Below the pieces are notes generated by a model that ran no database searches, had not been told where the DNA came from, and saw only the letters and a program-made list of their open reading frames with translations. A DNA stretch of 64,000 nt from Cliona cf. orientalis (Eukaryota; Porifera; Demospongiae; Clionaida; Clionaidae). The stretch spans positions 2,418,001-2,482,000 of the forward strand of contig OZ005697.1 of assembly GCA_963930775.1 (NCBI GenBank). The letters are read 5' to 3'. Every line of letters starts with the position of its first letter. Position 1 is the stretch's first letter. Below are positions 41,875 through 53,900 of the stretch, in pieces. A program made the translations under genes and the position numbers.

Positions 41875-43692
41875 CTAAGGAGCATGTTCATCATCGGTTA
41901 GGGCAGTTATGAGCGAAGAGCAGAGTCGATTTTCTGCCAGAGCTTTATCTCGGACAACTTTGACTTGTCTTCTCATTGCAGCTGCAGTCAGCTTCCACAA
42001 GTTAGTAGAAAGCAATGAGAAGTCACAACTCATAAAGCTTATGTCATAAGTGTGACTTTGATTTAGTGTAGACATCGCCAGTAGTTTCATTATAAACGTA
42101 TTGAATGTGAGCCAAGATAGGGTCATGCCATCATAGTATTTCTCAGACTGTACACCATGGCACTGTGGTGTTGACTGGTCATTATGATAATGGATTCCAA
42201 CACTCTGTAGCAGTGGAGTTAACTTTTCCATGGTATCGTTTCCGATTATTACTGATATGTGTGGATACATTCTCAAAATGTTGTCCTTATTTTGCTGAAC
42301 GATAGTTAAAAGGAGATCCTTATGCTTACCAAGATCAAGGGCAATGCTATAGCTAGAGAGATCGCAGCCCAAGTCAGATGTCGATGTGAATAAGCACACT
42401 AATGTTGCTAGCCACTGACTTGCTAAGACCTCATACAGACAGCAGTAGTGCAAGCTGCGAAGAGACCCAATGTTGCCAAGAATTATTTTTACTTCCTGTT
42501 TAAGCTGGGCACAGTTACAGACCTCCTGACACAAATCAAGAATGTATTGGCAAGCGTGAGCACCAGGTGATCCAAATGGGGTCCTCTGAAGCTCAATGTT
42601 TCGTTTTAACTCCCTCCTGGCTTCTGGATTCCAATCAATATTATCCATCAGAGAATCGAATGAGTGATAAAATTCATGGCATTTTGAAACCACTCCATTG
42701 TATGATACCGATTGTATATCGTTGCTAGATTCAAGGAGCCTTACCTGCATTGAATAGCATTTATTTAGGTGGCTAATTTTCAGTAAAGATGATCTCAGAA
42801 GTGAATCAAAACCGGTGCTATTTTGCGATTCAGTCGGTAAAGATATGAGGAGATTTTTTGCCAATGGTACAACGTTTGAATGATTGAAGAGCTTAGCAAT
42901 TTCCCTCATAATAGGCACCATTAATTGCGCTCTGAACTCTTCGTTCACCTCAAGCTTTGCCAACATGTGCATGTGTAAATCATACGATTGGCGCTTAGAG
43001 TGAAGCATCATGCCAATTTTCATATTGAGCTGCTGCTGTGAGGTTGAGAGAGACGGTGTGGTGAATGCTAGGGGGACTGTGATACATGTGACCAGTTGAC
43101 TCAGATCTATCCTTCCGATAGCTTTGAGACAAGGAATCAAGTTATTGATCATGCTTCGGGATAAGATACCCCCTTTCCTCTCAAAGCACTCAGCAAGCTC
43201 TAATGATGTCACTCGGTCATTGTGAAGAGGGAGATTCATAAGAAAGGCAAGCTTCTTCATATCTTTGGAACTCAGCTGGTCACAAAGATGCATCACAAAC
43301 ACCCTCGGAGCCGAGTTTGGAGGGCAGAACTTTAGTGACTGAAGATCTTGTGGGACCAACAGAGATGCCGATGGGCTGTCAACAAAACCCAGAAAGGTTT
43401 TCCTTTGAAGATTTGGTACCGGTTGACCAAAGTATACTTCCACTTGATCTGGTAGCAACATTGCCAGGTCATTCCTGCCGACTAGTTCCAGTTTCTCTCT
43501 CAGGTAGTCATAGTTGGTGGGTCGCAGTTGATCCCTTTGCTTAAGTTCACGCAGGAGATCAGCAGCATTTGTGATTTTATTAGCAACTGCTGGAGGCAGA
43601 ATGTCTCCACAGGAGAATACAAGGCTCTCAATATCATCCCTAGAGAGCTTCTGGGACAAGGTGGTTAAGAGAGAACAGTATTTGTTAGCCAT
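41875..43692 (-). CDS. Tandem death-effector-domain protein without caspase domain
   Basis: Single frame; the start is taken at the ATG at 43692 (MANKYCSLLTTLSQKLS), since the 21 codons upstream are hydrophobic noise before the first domain. It encodes 605 residues. Residues about 4-80 form one DED (YCSLLTTLSQKLSRDDIESL ... LREKLELVGRNDLAMLL) and about 129-202 a second (VFVMHLCDQLSSKDMKKLAF ... LKAIGRIDLSQLV). Each ends with the RxDL motif typical of DEDs (RNDL at 73-76, RIDL at 194-197). The remaining ~400 residues are helical, Leu- and His-containing, with no caspase catalytic His/Cys context and no NACHT P-loop. Tandem DEDs occur in caspase-8/10, FLIP and viral relatives; this architecture is FLIP-like in front and novel behind. 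A role in death-receptor-type adaptor assembly is inferred from the domains only. Confidence 0.75.
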   Translation of the reverse strand: MANKYCSLLTTLSQKLSRDDIESLVFSCGDILPPAVANKITNAADLLRELKQRDQLRPTNYDYLREKLELVGRNDLAMLLPDQVEVYFGQPVPNLQRKTFLGFVDSPSASLLVPQDLQSLKFCPPNSAPRVFVMHLCDQLSSKDMKKLAFLMNLPLHNDRVTSLELAECFERKGGILSRSMINNLIPCLKAIGRIDLSQLVTCITVPLAFTTPSLSTSQQQLNMKIGMMLHSKRQSYDLHMHMLAKLEVNEEFRAQLMVPIMREIAKLFNHSNVVPLAKNLLISLPTESQNSTGFDSLLRSSLLKISHLNKCYSMQVRLLESSNDIQSVSYNGVVSKCHEFYHSFDSLMDNIDWNPEARRELKRNIELQRTPFGSPGAHACQYILDLCQEVCNCAQLKQEVKIILGNIGSLRSLHYCCLYEVLASQWLATLVCLFTSTSDLGCDLSSYSIALDLGKHKDLLLTIVQQNKDNILRMYPHISVIIGNDTMEKLTPLLQSVGIHYHNDQSTPQCHGVQSEKYYDGMTLSWLTFNTFIMKLLAMSTLNQSHTYDISFMSCDFSLLSTNLWKLTAAAMRRQVKVVRDKALAENRLCSSLITALTDDEHAP

Positions 43693-44811
43693 AATAATTA
43701 ATAGCAAGCTAAGTAGTGGGTCAGCTAATGAAAACTTGAGTTTCAAATAGAGCACTTCGGCTACTAAGTACCAGCTTGTATTTCTGTGTTAAGGTGATAG
43801 TATGTTGCCATTTATAGTATTATAGCTACACCGGGTAAGACAAAACAGGAAGAGTGTCCATGACATTGTCATATATGTCCAGGGTGGGTAGCTATAATAC
43901 TATTATAGTATAATATCCGTATTCTTTATCGGAAAGATGATGTCCAAGGTACGTATGCATTCACTGCTACACTATGCAAAAGTGATCCATCTAACTCTCA
44001 TAAAAATTAGTCATAGTGGGCCACTTTCTTCAAAGTAATAGTTGTGGGTGTGAAACGTCTATTAAGTTATGATACGTTAGTCATTGGCTGCAATATCGAC
44101 ATCCATATCATGATTGTATTTCCACTTCCTCCAAATTATGGGGATCACTACTCTGCTTGTATGAAGTTCAATGGTGCATGTTGCAATGCCATGCATACTA
44201 CAGTTGCAGTGTACATCTTTCGCTTCCGAATCGCCACTTCTAGTACACACAGCTATAGCTAGATTTATGAAGCAAGAACCTCTCAATCAGAATTATCATG
44301 CATGCCTTAAGATGTAATTATAGTGTGATTAGTGGCCTTGAGGAGGATGGTATAGCTAGCTAATAATTAATAAAATAGATGTTAGTTATATCTATAGATA
44401 CTACTACTAATTATTAGTGTCCCAATTATTACTAATGTTCACCATTCCAATAATATTATAATAATTATTATTATGCATACTCTATTTGTATATGCTAGCT
44501 AACTACCTGGCAGTTTAAGTCGACAAAGGCTCCATGTGGACTGCCATAAAGAAATAATGTTGTGCAACAGAGAATCACTTTCATCATCTGTAGCAGCTTC
44601 ATTAGATTCTTTGAACTTCACTCATGATTCCACAGATTGGCATATCACATAGACTTGCACCTGCCCTGCCCACACAGTATTTTGATGTTGCTAGTGTATT
44701 AAGAATTGGTAGTGGTGTTTTCTAAATAGTGTATGCTAGATATTTGTAAGGTAGATCCAGTCCTTATAGTTGCACATATAGTGAATAATAATAATTATTA
44801 TTACTTTGACG
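43693..44811. other. Divergent intergenic region, DED gene / Reeler gene
   Basis: 1.1 kb of AT-rich DNA that must hold both promoters. Long AATAATTATTATT palindromic stretches occur around 44440-44475 and 44788-44803. No gene supported. Confidence 0.5.
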
Positions 44812-46625
44812 ATGGAGTTGATGCTACTTTTAGTTTTACTGATAGGCATCAATCTTACTGGAAGGCAAGGAGTGGAGGGTAATGCAAGGGGAGCGCCTGA
44901 AGAAGCTTGTGTTGATTTGCAACCAAATCAAACTGCTCATGGATCCCCACAGGAAACTACAGTGCCCTATGGCGTTAATATGTCACAATTTCACAATAAT
45001 TCCATAACTGGATATGTATACACTCCAGGGAGAGATTACGTCTGTAAGTTCAACGGTATATAGCTAGTTGCTAGCTAAAAGTTAATGCTACTGCATGAAC
45101 TCATAATAATTTTGTGATATTGTATGATAGTGACATTTTCAAGCAATGCTGAGGGGCAGCAGCAAGAGTTATTCCGAGGGCTGCTGATTCAGTCGAGGTT
45201 GGTGGCAGATGACACATCTCCTGTTGGAGTGTTTAGGTTGTTAGAAAGAAGAGGAAATGCCAGGCGCAGCTTTTGCTCTCCTAGGAATGTAAGTTCCCTG
45301 TTTTTGTCTATGAAAGTGGTGTGGTTGCTTCCATCCATGAGAACTGATTTTTGATAGAAATTATTACAGTAACTGCTTTCCACAGGTCATTGTATTGTGT
45401 CATGCTTTGCCTCAACAATGTTTTCTTAAAATTTATTAAACTTTACAGATTGCAATCACTCATAGGAATGAAAATTCCAAATCCTCCATTTCATTTCGAT
45501 GGACTGCACCGCCACTGGGCACTGGACCAATCAGATTCAGGTATTTTTTTGTGTACATTGGATTATGCAGTAATGGAGACTACTTTGTGGCCTGGGTGTC
45601 ATAGATTTGCAGTTGTTCAAGAAAAATATATACATTGGGCAAATCAACAATCTGAAATCATCCAAGAGTTAGGTAAAATTAATGCATGACATTGAATAAC
45701 TAATCGTATTCACAAGACTTGGTTTATAGTGCTCTGATCATGAATGGTTTAGTATGTAACAATAGCATTAGTACTTGTAATAATTATTCTGTCACAGGAA
45801 ACATGGAAACCTTTACCTCTACTCAGGAACCAATGGCAAGTAGCACAGTTACTCCTACTCCTACTAGTCCTACCACCACAGAGTCTACCACTGCGTCTAC
45901 TACTATTACTACTACCGATTCAGAAGTCAGTATTATACTCCCAGCAAGTACTTCCGAAGCATTGGACCAGGTTACTCCTACGGTAGAAAGTACTGAGACT
46001 ATGCTTGACAGCACAGTAGCAACTTCTACTCCTGAGTCCACCGCAATGGGAGGTACAACAGCCACTAGTACTAATAGTATGCCTGAGGGAACCGCAATCA
46101 TTTCGACTCTTTCAGAGTCAACAACACTGGGAGGTACAACAGCCACTAACGCCAATGTTGAAGCCACCACTAATGGCATGACTGAGAGAATGGAAACAAC
46201 TTCTACTCCTTCAGAGTCATCCACAGTTGGAGTTGGTACAACTACTAGTACTGATGATGAAGCCACAACAATGGAGGTCTCAAGTGCAATGGTTCCTGAG
46301 ACGACAGCTGATAGTGTAAGCCAAATTTCTACTCATCAAACTGTCACTAATGTGAGGATCCTATTTAGGTTCAAACTCAAGGTCAAACTCCAGGCTCTGT
46401 AGCTCCCAATTCAGTGACCATGGCACTAGCTGCGCGTGCTGATGACACTCCCACGCAACATAGCAGGGCCAATACATGTGCTCATTCAGGTATAATAATA
46501 TTATTATTATTATTAACTCATTTTAAAGTTGACAATCATGCGAGCCAACCTCTACTGCAGGTGTTGGGATGTTGATGCTCATCTTTGCAATAATATTATT
46601 TCTGACTGTTGCAGATTTTAACTGA
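44812..46625 (+). CDS. Reeler-domain, mucin-stalk surface protein
   Basis: Seven exons: 44812-45043, 45131-45288, 45449-45540, 45605-45672, 45798-46315, 46369-46489, 46561-46625; in frame, 417 residues. A signal peptide (MELMLLLVLLIGINLTG) precedes a Reeler domain: ACVDLQPNQTAHGSPQ, PY, GYVYTPGRDYVLTF, LFRGLLIQSR, SFCSPRNIAITH, ISFRWTAPPLGTGPIRFRF, YIHWANQQSEIIQE. Exon 5 encodes a Thr/Ser-rich mucin-like stalk of about 170 residues with TTTSTTAT-type repeats (TSTPESTAMGGTTATSTN and similar). The last exon is a hydrophobic end GMLMLIFAIILFLTVADFN with only three residues after it, so GPI anchoring or tail anchoring is likely. Reeler domains occur in insect immune defence proteins, spondins and ferric reductases. 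The next gene is the somatomedin-B receptor on the same strand. Confidence 0.78.
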
Positions 46626-47200
46626 ATACTGTAGCTATAGCTACCTGCAATCTGATCTTAAAATTAATTTGTATTGTGCTTCAAAATTAGTCTAAGCTTA
46701 GCATGTTAATATGAAGTCAATAGGAAAGAAAAATTTAATGACAGCTAGCTCCCATAATTACTTTTTAATAAGAAAAATGCCCACACAAAAAGACCACCTT
46801 GATAATTGGAGTGAGTCCCACAGACTTCTATGACACGATTCTGTAGCAATAGTCTTATGGGAATGAATATCTGTATACAACCTTACATGTTTGTTTAAAC
46901 AATATGCTCATATGACCTGCAAAACAAGCAGTGTATGGTAAATTTTACTAACCTAAAACACTAAACATGCCGTGTTTGTGCTAATAGAACGCAAGCAAAA
47001 AACGATTAAATTTTTTAATTTTCGCGCGATTTCCTGGTAAAGGTCGTCATACACTAATATTTTACATGTACATTAAGATACATTATTAGAACGCGAATTT
47101 TCTTGCGCTAATAATTACGTTTTATAACACGGTACTCGATCTCACTATAATATTATTCTGAGATTGCAAGGCCTGATGCTACAGAATTAAGGTGATAGCT
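46626..47200. other. Intergenic, Reeler / somatomedin-B genes
   Basis: 0.57 kb AT-rich spacer. GAACGCAAGCAAAAAACG at about 46987 and the inverted TCTTGCGCTAATAATTACG at about 47101 suggest an old short inverted-repeat element, but the match is weak. No gene supported. Confidence 0.4.
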
Positions 47201-48150
47201 ATGAAGATTCTTCAAGCAATGTTGATTACAATTTACTGCTGCAGGCACACACAAGGTACATAACAATGCATGCATGCTTAATAATAATTATTATTGAGCT
47301 CTGATTCATAATAATGATCCGTGTAGGTCAGGGATCATGTGTAGCTGCAGGCTACTTTGACTGTTGTCGTGATTTTATTGATGCCCCTAATGGCACTATC
47401 TTTTCATCTCTTACTTGTCAAGACCCGGTAGAGGGTGGTAGCTGCTTCTGCGATTTTGCATGCCATAGGTTCTTGGATTGCTGTGAAGATATCGATCGCA
47501 TTTGTCCAAGTAAAGTTATAATAGCTATTAATCCCCGTGCATATGGTCTATGATACATGCATAATAATAGATTCAACATGCGCAAGTGCTGGCTATTCAA
47601 GCTGCTGCACAAATAGAAGCTGTAAAACTAGTGGAGGATGCTACTGTGATTTTCATTGTCACTCTGTGGGTGACTGCTGCCCGGATATTTCAGAGACATG
47701 TCCCACCTGGTAAATAATACCTTGCCATTAGACTATAGCAAGGATATCTTTTGTTAATTTTCTATTATTATCAGGAATGAATCTGATCACAATGATCTTG
47801 AAACACAACTTACTTCAAGGCCACAGTTAGTAGCTATAACAATGATTACTGGTAATGAGATTAAGAAGCTAAGTCATCCAGGAATGGTTGGTACCAGAGA
47901 ACTGACATCGTGGATTCTGGTGGCTGTATTATTGAGTATGTTGATCACTGTTATCACTGTGATGGCTATCAAGACAATTTACACGAGGAAAAAGACTGCC
48001 AGCAGGGATATCGATCAACCTGACATTTCTCAAGATTGTAAGATGGAGGGAAACCCATGTTATGAAACTGTTGCACTCCGACAAACCACCGCAAGTGTGC
48101 ATCAAGCACATGTTCATGACTATCAGGAAATACGACAGCCAATTAGCTAG
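47201..48150 (+). CDS. Double somatomedin-B receptor with MEGNPCYE tail
   Basis: Four exons: 47201-47255, 47327-47509, 47571-47709, 47775-48150; in frame, 250 residues. After a signal peptide come two Cys-rich modules with the somatomedin-B layout: SCVAAGYFDCCRD ... CFCDFACHRFLDCCEDI and TCASAGYSSCCTNRSC ... GCYCDFHCHSVGDCCPDI, one per exon. A membrane span (WILVAVLLSMLITVITVMA) is followed by a basic stop-transfer and a tail with CKMEGNPCYETVALRQTT and HDYQEIRQP. The NPCY is an NPxY motif. The tail block matches the tail of the receptor family at 56.7-64 kb (MEGNPCYEATAVKQTT), while the ectodomains are unrelated. SMB modules usually mediate protein-protein contacts outside the cell. The ligand is unknown. 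Confidence 0.8.
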
Positions 48151-50987
48151 TGATGTACAGAGCCATAATGACAGCTAGCTATATAGCAGCTCTTATTATC
48201 ATTGCATGACATTGTATTATACGTAATAATAATATTATTATTATTATGCAGAATTACCTGCATGCTCAAATTTTACCTCTTGGTAAAATATGTACAACAA
48301 TAATTATTACGAGTTTGCTGACTTGGCATATTAAATTTTGGGACATTTGCACTCTAGGAATAAGGAATCAACCTAATTACGTCCAGAGTCCCAATTCGCA
48401 AAAAAGAATTCGGCCTCGCGATGAGGTAATTATGATGAAATTACGATGAAATGATGATGAAACCTATGATGAAACCTATGATGAAACCTATGATGTAATT
48501 GCTGTGAAACTGTTTCAAAATGTTTAGCGCGCATGAAAGGTTGTTGGGACCCAGAATTCGAACCTAACGTAGAAGAGATCGTGGACTATCCGATGATATC
48601 CTTATGGCGTTTCTCTCAGTTCGCTTTCTCTAGCGAGCTCGCTTTCAGGGCAGGGGGATTTCCCTATTCAGTCGAGCACATGGCAGGTGAAGGTCAACCG
48701 GCTCAAGCCGCGCGCCCCAATATTGTACGCGTATACGGAGCATGCGCAGTTTGTCGATGTGTCCTAGTTCGAATTTATGGCGGCGTATTCGTGAGGGACT
48801 CTGGACGTAGTCTCTAAATTGTTCATTACGTCCAGAGTCCCAATTAGAAACAAAGAATTCGGCTCTCGCTATGATGAAATTATGATGAAATGATGATGAA
48901 ACCTATGATGAAACTTATGATGTAATTCCTGTGAAACTGTTTCAAAATGTTTAGCGCGCATGAAAGGTTGTTGGGACCCAGAATTCGAACCTAGCGTAGA
49001 AGACATCGTGGACTATCGATGAGATATGGCGATTTTCTCGGTTCGCTTTCTTTGGCGAGCTCGCACTCGGGGGGGATTTCCCTATTCAGTCGAACACGTG
49101 GCAGGTGAAGGTCAACCGGCTCAAGCCGCGCGCCCCGATATTGTACGCGTATACGGAGCATGCGCAGTTTGTCGATGTGTCCTAGTTCGAATTTGTGGCG
49201 GCGTATATATTCATGAGGGACTCTGGACGTAGTCTCCAAGTTGTTCATTACGTCCAGAGTCCCAATTAGAAACTAAGAATTCGGCTCTCGCTATGATGAA
49301 ATTATGATGAAATGATGATGAAATCTATGATGAAATTTATGATGAAACCTATGATGTAATTGCTGTGAAACTGTTTCAAAAAGTTTAGCTCACATGACAG
49401 GGTGTTGGGACCCAGAATTCAAACCTAGCGTAGAAGACATCGTGGACTATCGATGAGATATGGCGATTTTCTCGGTTCGCTTTCTTTGGCGAGCTCGCAC
49501 TCGGGGGGATTTCCCTATTCAGTCGAGCACATGGCAGGTGAAGGTCAACCGGCTCAAGCCGCGCGCCCCAATATTGTACGCGTGTACGGAGCATGCGCAG
49601 TTTGTCGATGTGTCCCAGTTCGAATTTATGGCGGCGTATCCATGAGGGACTCTGGACGTAGTCTCTGAGTTGTTCATTACGTCCAGAGTCCCAATTAGAA
49701 ACAAAGAATTCGGCTCTCGCTATGATGAAATTATGATGAAATGATGATGAAATGATGATGAAACCTATGATGAAACTTATGATGTAATTCCTGTGAAACT
49801 ATTTCAAAATGTTTAGCGCGCATGAAAGGTTGTTGGGACCCAGAATTCGAACCTAGCGTAGAAGACATCGTGGACTATCGATGAGATATGGCGATTTTCT
49901 CGGTTCGCTTTCTTTGGCGAGCTCGCACTCGGGGGGATTTCCCTATTCAATCGAGCACGTGGCAGGTGAAGGTCAACCGGCTCAAGCCGCGCGCCCCAAT
50001 ATTGTACGCGTATACGGAGCATGCGCAGTTTGTCGATGTGTCCTGGTTCGAATTTATGGCGGCGTATTCATGAAGGACTCTGGACGTAGTCTCTAAGTTG
50101 TTCATTATCTCCCCAGTAGCAATTTACTTTTCTGTGGTTATGAGGTAATTATAGTGTAATTATGATGAAACCTATGGTGTAATCTATGAGGTAATTATGA
50201 GAAAATTCAGGGCCTCGCTGGAGCCTTTCTGAGACTTGAAAATCAGTAAATATGTAGAGTATCTTACGCGTGTATCCAGCGAATAGATTACAAGCTGAGC
50301 GCTAGTTTCTCTGAGAAGTACTGTTGGTTGAACTTCACGTGTTTTCTTGGCTTACGTAATGCCATGGATAAATAAAGCTAGCCTTGCGCTATATATAGCA
50401 CATGTAGCACGCATCACTGCCACAAGGGGCTGGCCCGCGCGCGACTGCAGCAGTGTGACCAACCTGAACTTCGGAAGGAATACTGTGTTGTCGAGTTCGT
50501 CTCTGTGATTGAAGCATCGAAACTTGTCGCTATCAAGGTTGAGAGTCGATCTTAGACGCCAACTCCATGATTTCTGGGGCCAGCATCGATCGATGTGTAC
50601 GCATTCTATTGACGACCTTTTACCACATGCACCATTACACTGTGCAGCTACTGGGGAGATGGTCAAGGGTTCATTACTATTAAATTTAGTATTACTGTGC
50701 CTCTAATAATTAAATTATCCTCTCAATTATAGACAATCTTTATAATAATAATTATTATGTAGACAACAGAGAACAAGAGTACACATGACATTGTGTAATG
50801 AGCTCCCATACTATTATTATTAATTTAAAAAATTACACACATAAAATGAACACAAAGTTATCACAATTAACATTAATAATCACAATAATAATAATAATGT
50901 ATTTTACTACACTGTGGATGAATAGTAATAGCACAAAGCGCCTATAAAAAGCTGTGATACATTAATCAATAATAACATCTGTTACTA
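48151..50987. other. Gene-free region dominated by a tandem array
   Basis: 2.8 kb between the SMB gene and the 3' end of the DENND1 gene. The array at 48378-50088 fills most of it. The flanks are AT-rich, with ATGATGAAACCT-type short repeats and a GC-richer block at about 50400-50600 that has no supported gene. The many Arg/Gly/Ser open frames are repeat copies of one another on both strands. Confidence 0.7.
48378..50088. repeat. Four tandem ~410-430-bp units bounded by inverted repeats
   Basis: Units 48378-48809, 48827-49231, 49249-49660 and 49678-50088. Each begins TACGTCCAGAGTCCCAATT and ends in the exact reverse complement GGGACTCTGGACGTA (one base changed at the last end), with a short ~17-bp spacer GTCTCTAAGTTGTTCAT between units. 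Each unit has an AT-rich ATGATGAAA-repeat half and a GC-rich half with GGTCAACCGGCTCAAGCCGC. No conserved reading frame is under obvious selection. Confidence 0.93.
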
Positions 50988-53900
50988 TCACGATACAGGG
51001 GATGACTCTTTACTGTTTATATAAGCTTTCAGTCCACCATCCCCAAGAATATCACCAAACGGATCAAACGCTCCCAGACTAGGCAGTCTCTGTAGCATAG
51101 GATCACTGACTCTCCTATCCTCCATTCCAGCACCGGTACCGGAACCGGAACCAGACGCATAAAGAGCCTGAAGCTTATTCCGGTTCTGCTCCAACTGTTG
51201 TTGCGTTGAAGCCTGTGGTATGGACATTTTCCCAGAATAGGGCTCTGGCTTCTGAGGGGGAAGTCTCTTGGCCCCTGCTTGAAGTGCCACATTATTGGAA
51301 TACACCACCGGGCCTTGCTCGGAAGGCACAAACTTTGGCCACTTTCGTTCGCATTTTGGCGATCGGGGCCCAGAGGGTCGTGTGCCGAGATTACTAAGGG
51401 GAATTCCTCTATAATCCAACGTAATGAAAGGATTGTGTGGATTGAAAGTGTTGTGCTGTTGTTGGTAGCCACCAAAATTGTGGTTCTGAATACCATAGTT
51501 CAGAGGGAGGTTGGGTGCACTCACCGAGATATGCATCGGGTTAGTCACTCCTCCAGCAGTCACACTGATTTGCGGAGGATTTCTTGCTTGACTGGTAGTC
51601 AAGTTGGTGGTAGCCATGGCGGCTGACGAGGTTGGAATTAAGGGTTCGGGGAAGACTTCACCATCTTCCTGTGTCTCCTGTTGCTCCTCGTCCTCTTCGA
51701 TAATCTTGAAAATGTCTCTACTTGTACTTGTGAGTGTTCTTGCTGCCAGCGATTCCTCAACATTGGCCTTTTCTGACAAAGTCTGAGCAACTGATGAACT
51801 AAACGAGTCATCGAACGGAGACCGAGGTCTTGAATCGAGATCCGATTCGAAAGGATTGAGCGAATTTGAGCTTTGGCTTGCTTCACCGAAGAGTGCTGAC
51901 CTAGGAGGTGGGACAGGAGGTCTGTTGCTAGGTGATGTCATGTCGATTTTGTCGTTGTCATCATCAAATTTCTCCCACGCCTGGGTTGGATTGCTGTCTG
52001 TGTTGACTCCACTGCTGCTGGTCGTGGAGACAGTGGAGTCTGACTCATGACCCTCGTCGATGGACTTGCGCTCATCATCACCTACGCACAAACAACAAAA
52101 TAAACACATGCCTAGTACAAATACATGTACATGATTGCATGCATGTACATCGATATATACACATACAAACGTGTATATCTGCTAGTTTGGATTAAATTTT
52201 TAACTAGCAGACCTTATGCTTAAATTATAGAAACACATGGATCTATATAGTGTGTGTCATGCTACACATACACTCCGACCGATATCACTCTAGAATCGAT
52301 CTAGTGATTTTTTTCTAGTTCATATGTACATGTATGTACGCAGCACTGATACTTACCAGTTATATCAATGAGGTTTCCAATGGCCACTTCTCCCGAAGTA
52401 TTCTCCCCTGAGGCTATGCTGGCCTCGGTGGAGGCTTTACTGTCCAGGCTAGCACGCTCTGAACGATCCAACGACGTCTGATCAGCACTGGTTACCGACC
52501 TGTGGAGGGAGGGAGAGGGAGAGAGAGAGGGAGAGAGAGAGGGAGAGAGAAAGGGAGAGAGGGAGAAGGAGAGAGAGGGAGAGAGAGGTAGAGGGGAGGG
52601 AGGGAGGGAGAAATAGAGATCGTCAAAGGTAGGTGTGCTTTAAATGGAACGTTTGTAGACATACTTTGGTGTTTCAGGAGGAGTGAAGCTGAGCAGCATG
52701 CCCACAGGTACCTCAGGTAGTGAGCTAGTAGTCTGGAGTCTGAGGCTCTGCGCTAGCTTCCTCTTTCCCTCCAGATGTCGATTGTAAGGAATAACAGGAG
52801 GAGGAGGCCGAGAGGGCTACAGGAACAATTATTGATGTAATAATTATTACGACATATACATGTGCATACACATACATGTACATGTATACAAGGTGAGTGC
52901 ATGCAAAACTATAGGTACATGTATAGCAGGGACTTCAGTTGGACAAGTACATTGTAATAAATTAAGTACAATAATATTATGCATGTAGCAGGCTCATGGA
53001 ATTTTGGGGGATGGTGGGCTGTAGCTGGCTATCATCCCCAAACTATGGCTTACTCATTCTCATTAGAAGCCATAATACCGTACGTAGGTTTTGTGCTGAC
53101 CTTTCCTCCTGTCTTGATTAGCACCCCCGGTGGAGGCGTGGAACTGTGGCTGTGGCTGTAGCTGTAGTGCTGTCCATGGAGCAGACCCTCACTGGATGAC
53201 TTGAGCATGCCGGGCAGGGAGAGAGACTTCTTCTCAGTGTCATAGCCACCAACCACCCTAGGGTAGTCATACTTCTGGTCCTGCTGCTGTGACGAAGATG
53301 CACGTTACATGTAACTTAATAGCAGCTACATGTACATGTGCTATTAGAGTATCGGGTACATGTACATGTATGTATACTGCAATATCACGTACATTTACAT
53401 GTACTATATAATAGTGCAAGACTGGGGATTAACTTTTTATCTCACCATCATTCCGTGAATTCTTTTTGCTCCTTTTTTCATACTCCTCCAACTCTTGTCC
53501 ACAATCTTGGCCTGCAATGATCATCCAAGACACATTCATACGTGTACATGTACATGCGCACCATTATACCCCAGCTATTGCAGAAAATTAATATTGAGTG
53601 GAGTAAAATAATGATTAATTTTGTCAGTGCAATCAAGGTTGCCATATCTTGTGTAATCACTATCGCAAGGCAAAAGTTCATGGGGCAAAAATTTCTGGCC
53701 AACCAGTATTAGTAGAGTGTTAAAAAAAATCTACATGTGTTATATACAGCACTGAACATGAGTACAGAATAATATATGTCCCTACCTTCTTCAATTTATC
53801 ACCAAAGTTCTCAAACTTGTCCCCTAGTTTCTTTCCACTCTCCTGGAATGAGCAGCAAGCGAGGATTAAGACATGAGTACAACATAATATTACAATGTAC

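Noticed and set aside
41875-43692. Caspase or FLIP identification of the tandem-DED protein
   Set aside because: The region after the DEDs shows no caspase-like motif order; only the tandem DED assignment is supported.
45823-46266. 147-codon minus-strand frame rich in Val/Ser
   Set aside because: Antisense of the Thr/Ser-rich mucin exon; low-complexity repeats keep both strands open.
48533-50096. Recurring ~65-70-codon frames such as GGFPYSVEHMAGEGQPAQ on the + strand and a matching set on the minus strand
   Set aside because: They are copies of the same repeat unit; stop positions and starts drift between units and both strands are equally open, so there is no sign of coding selection.
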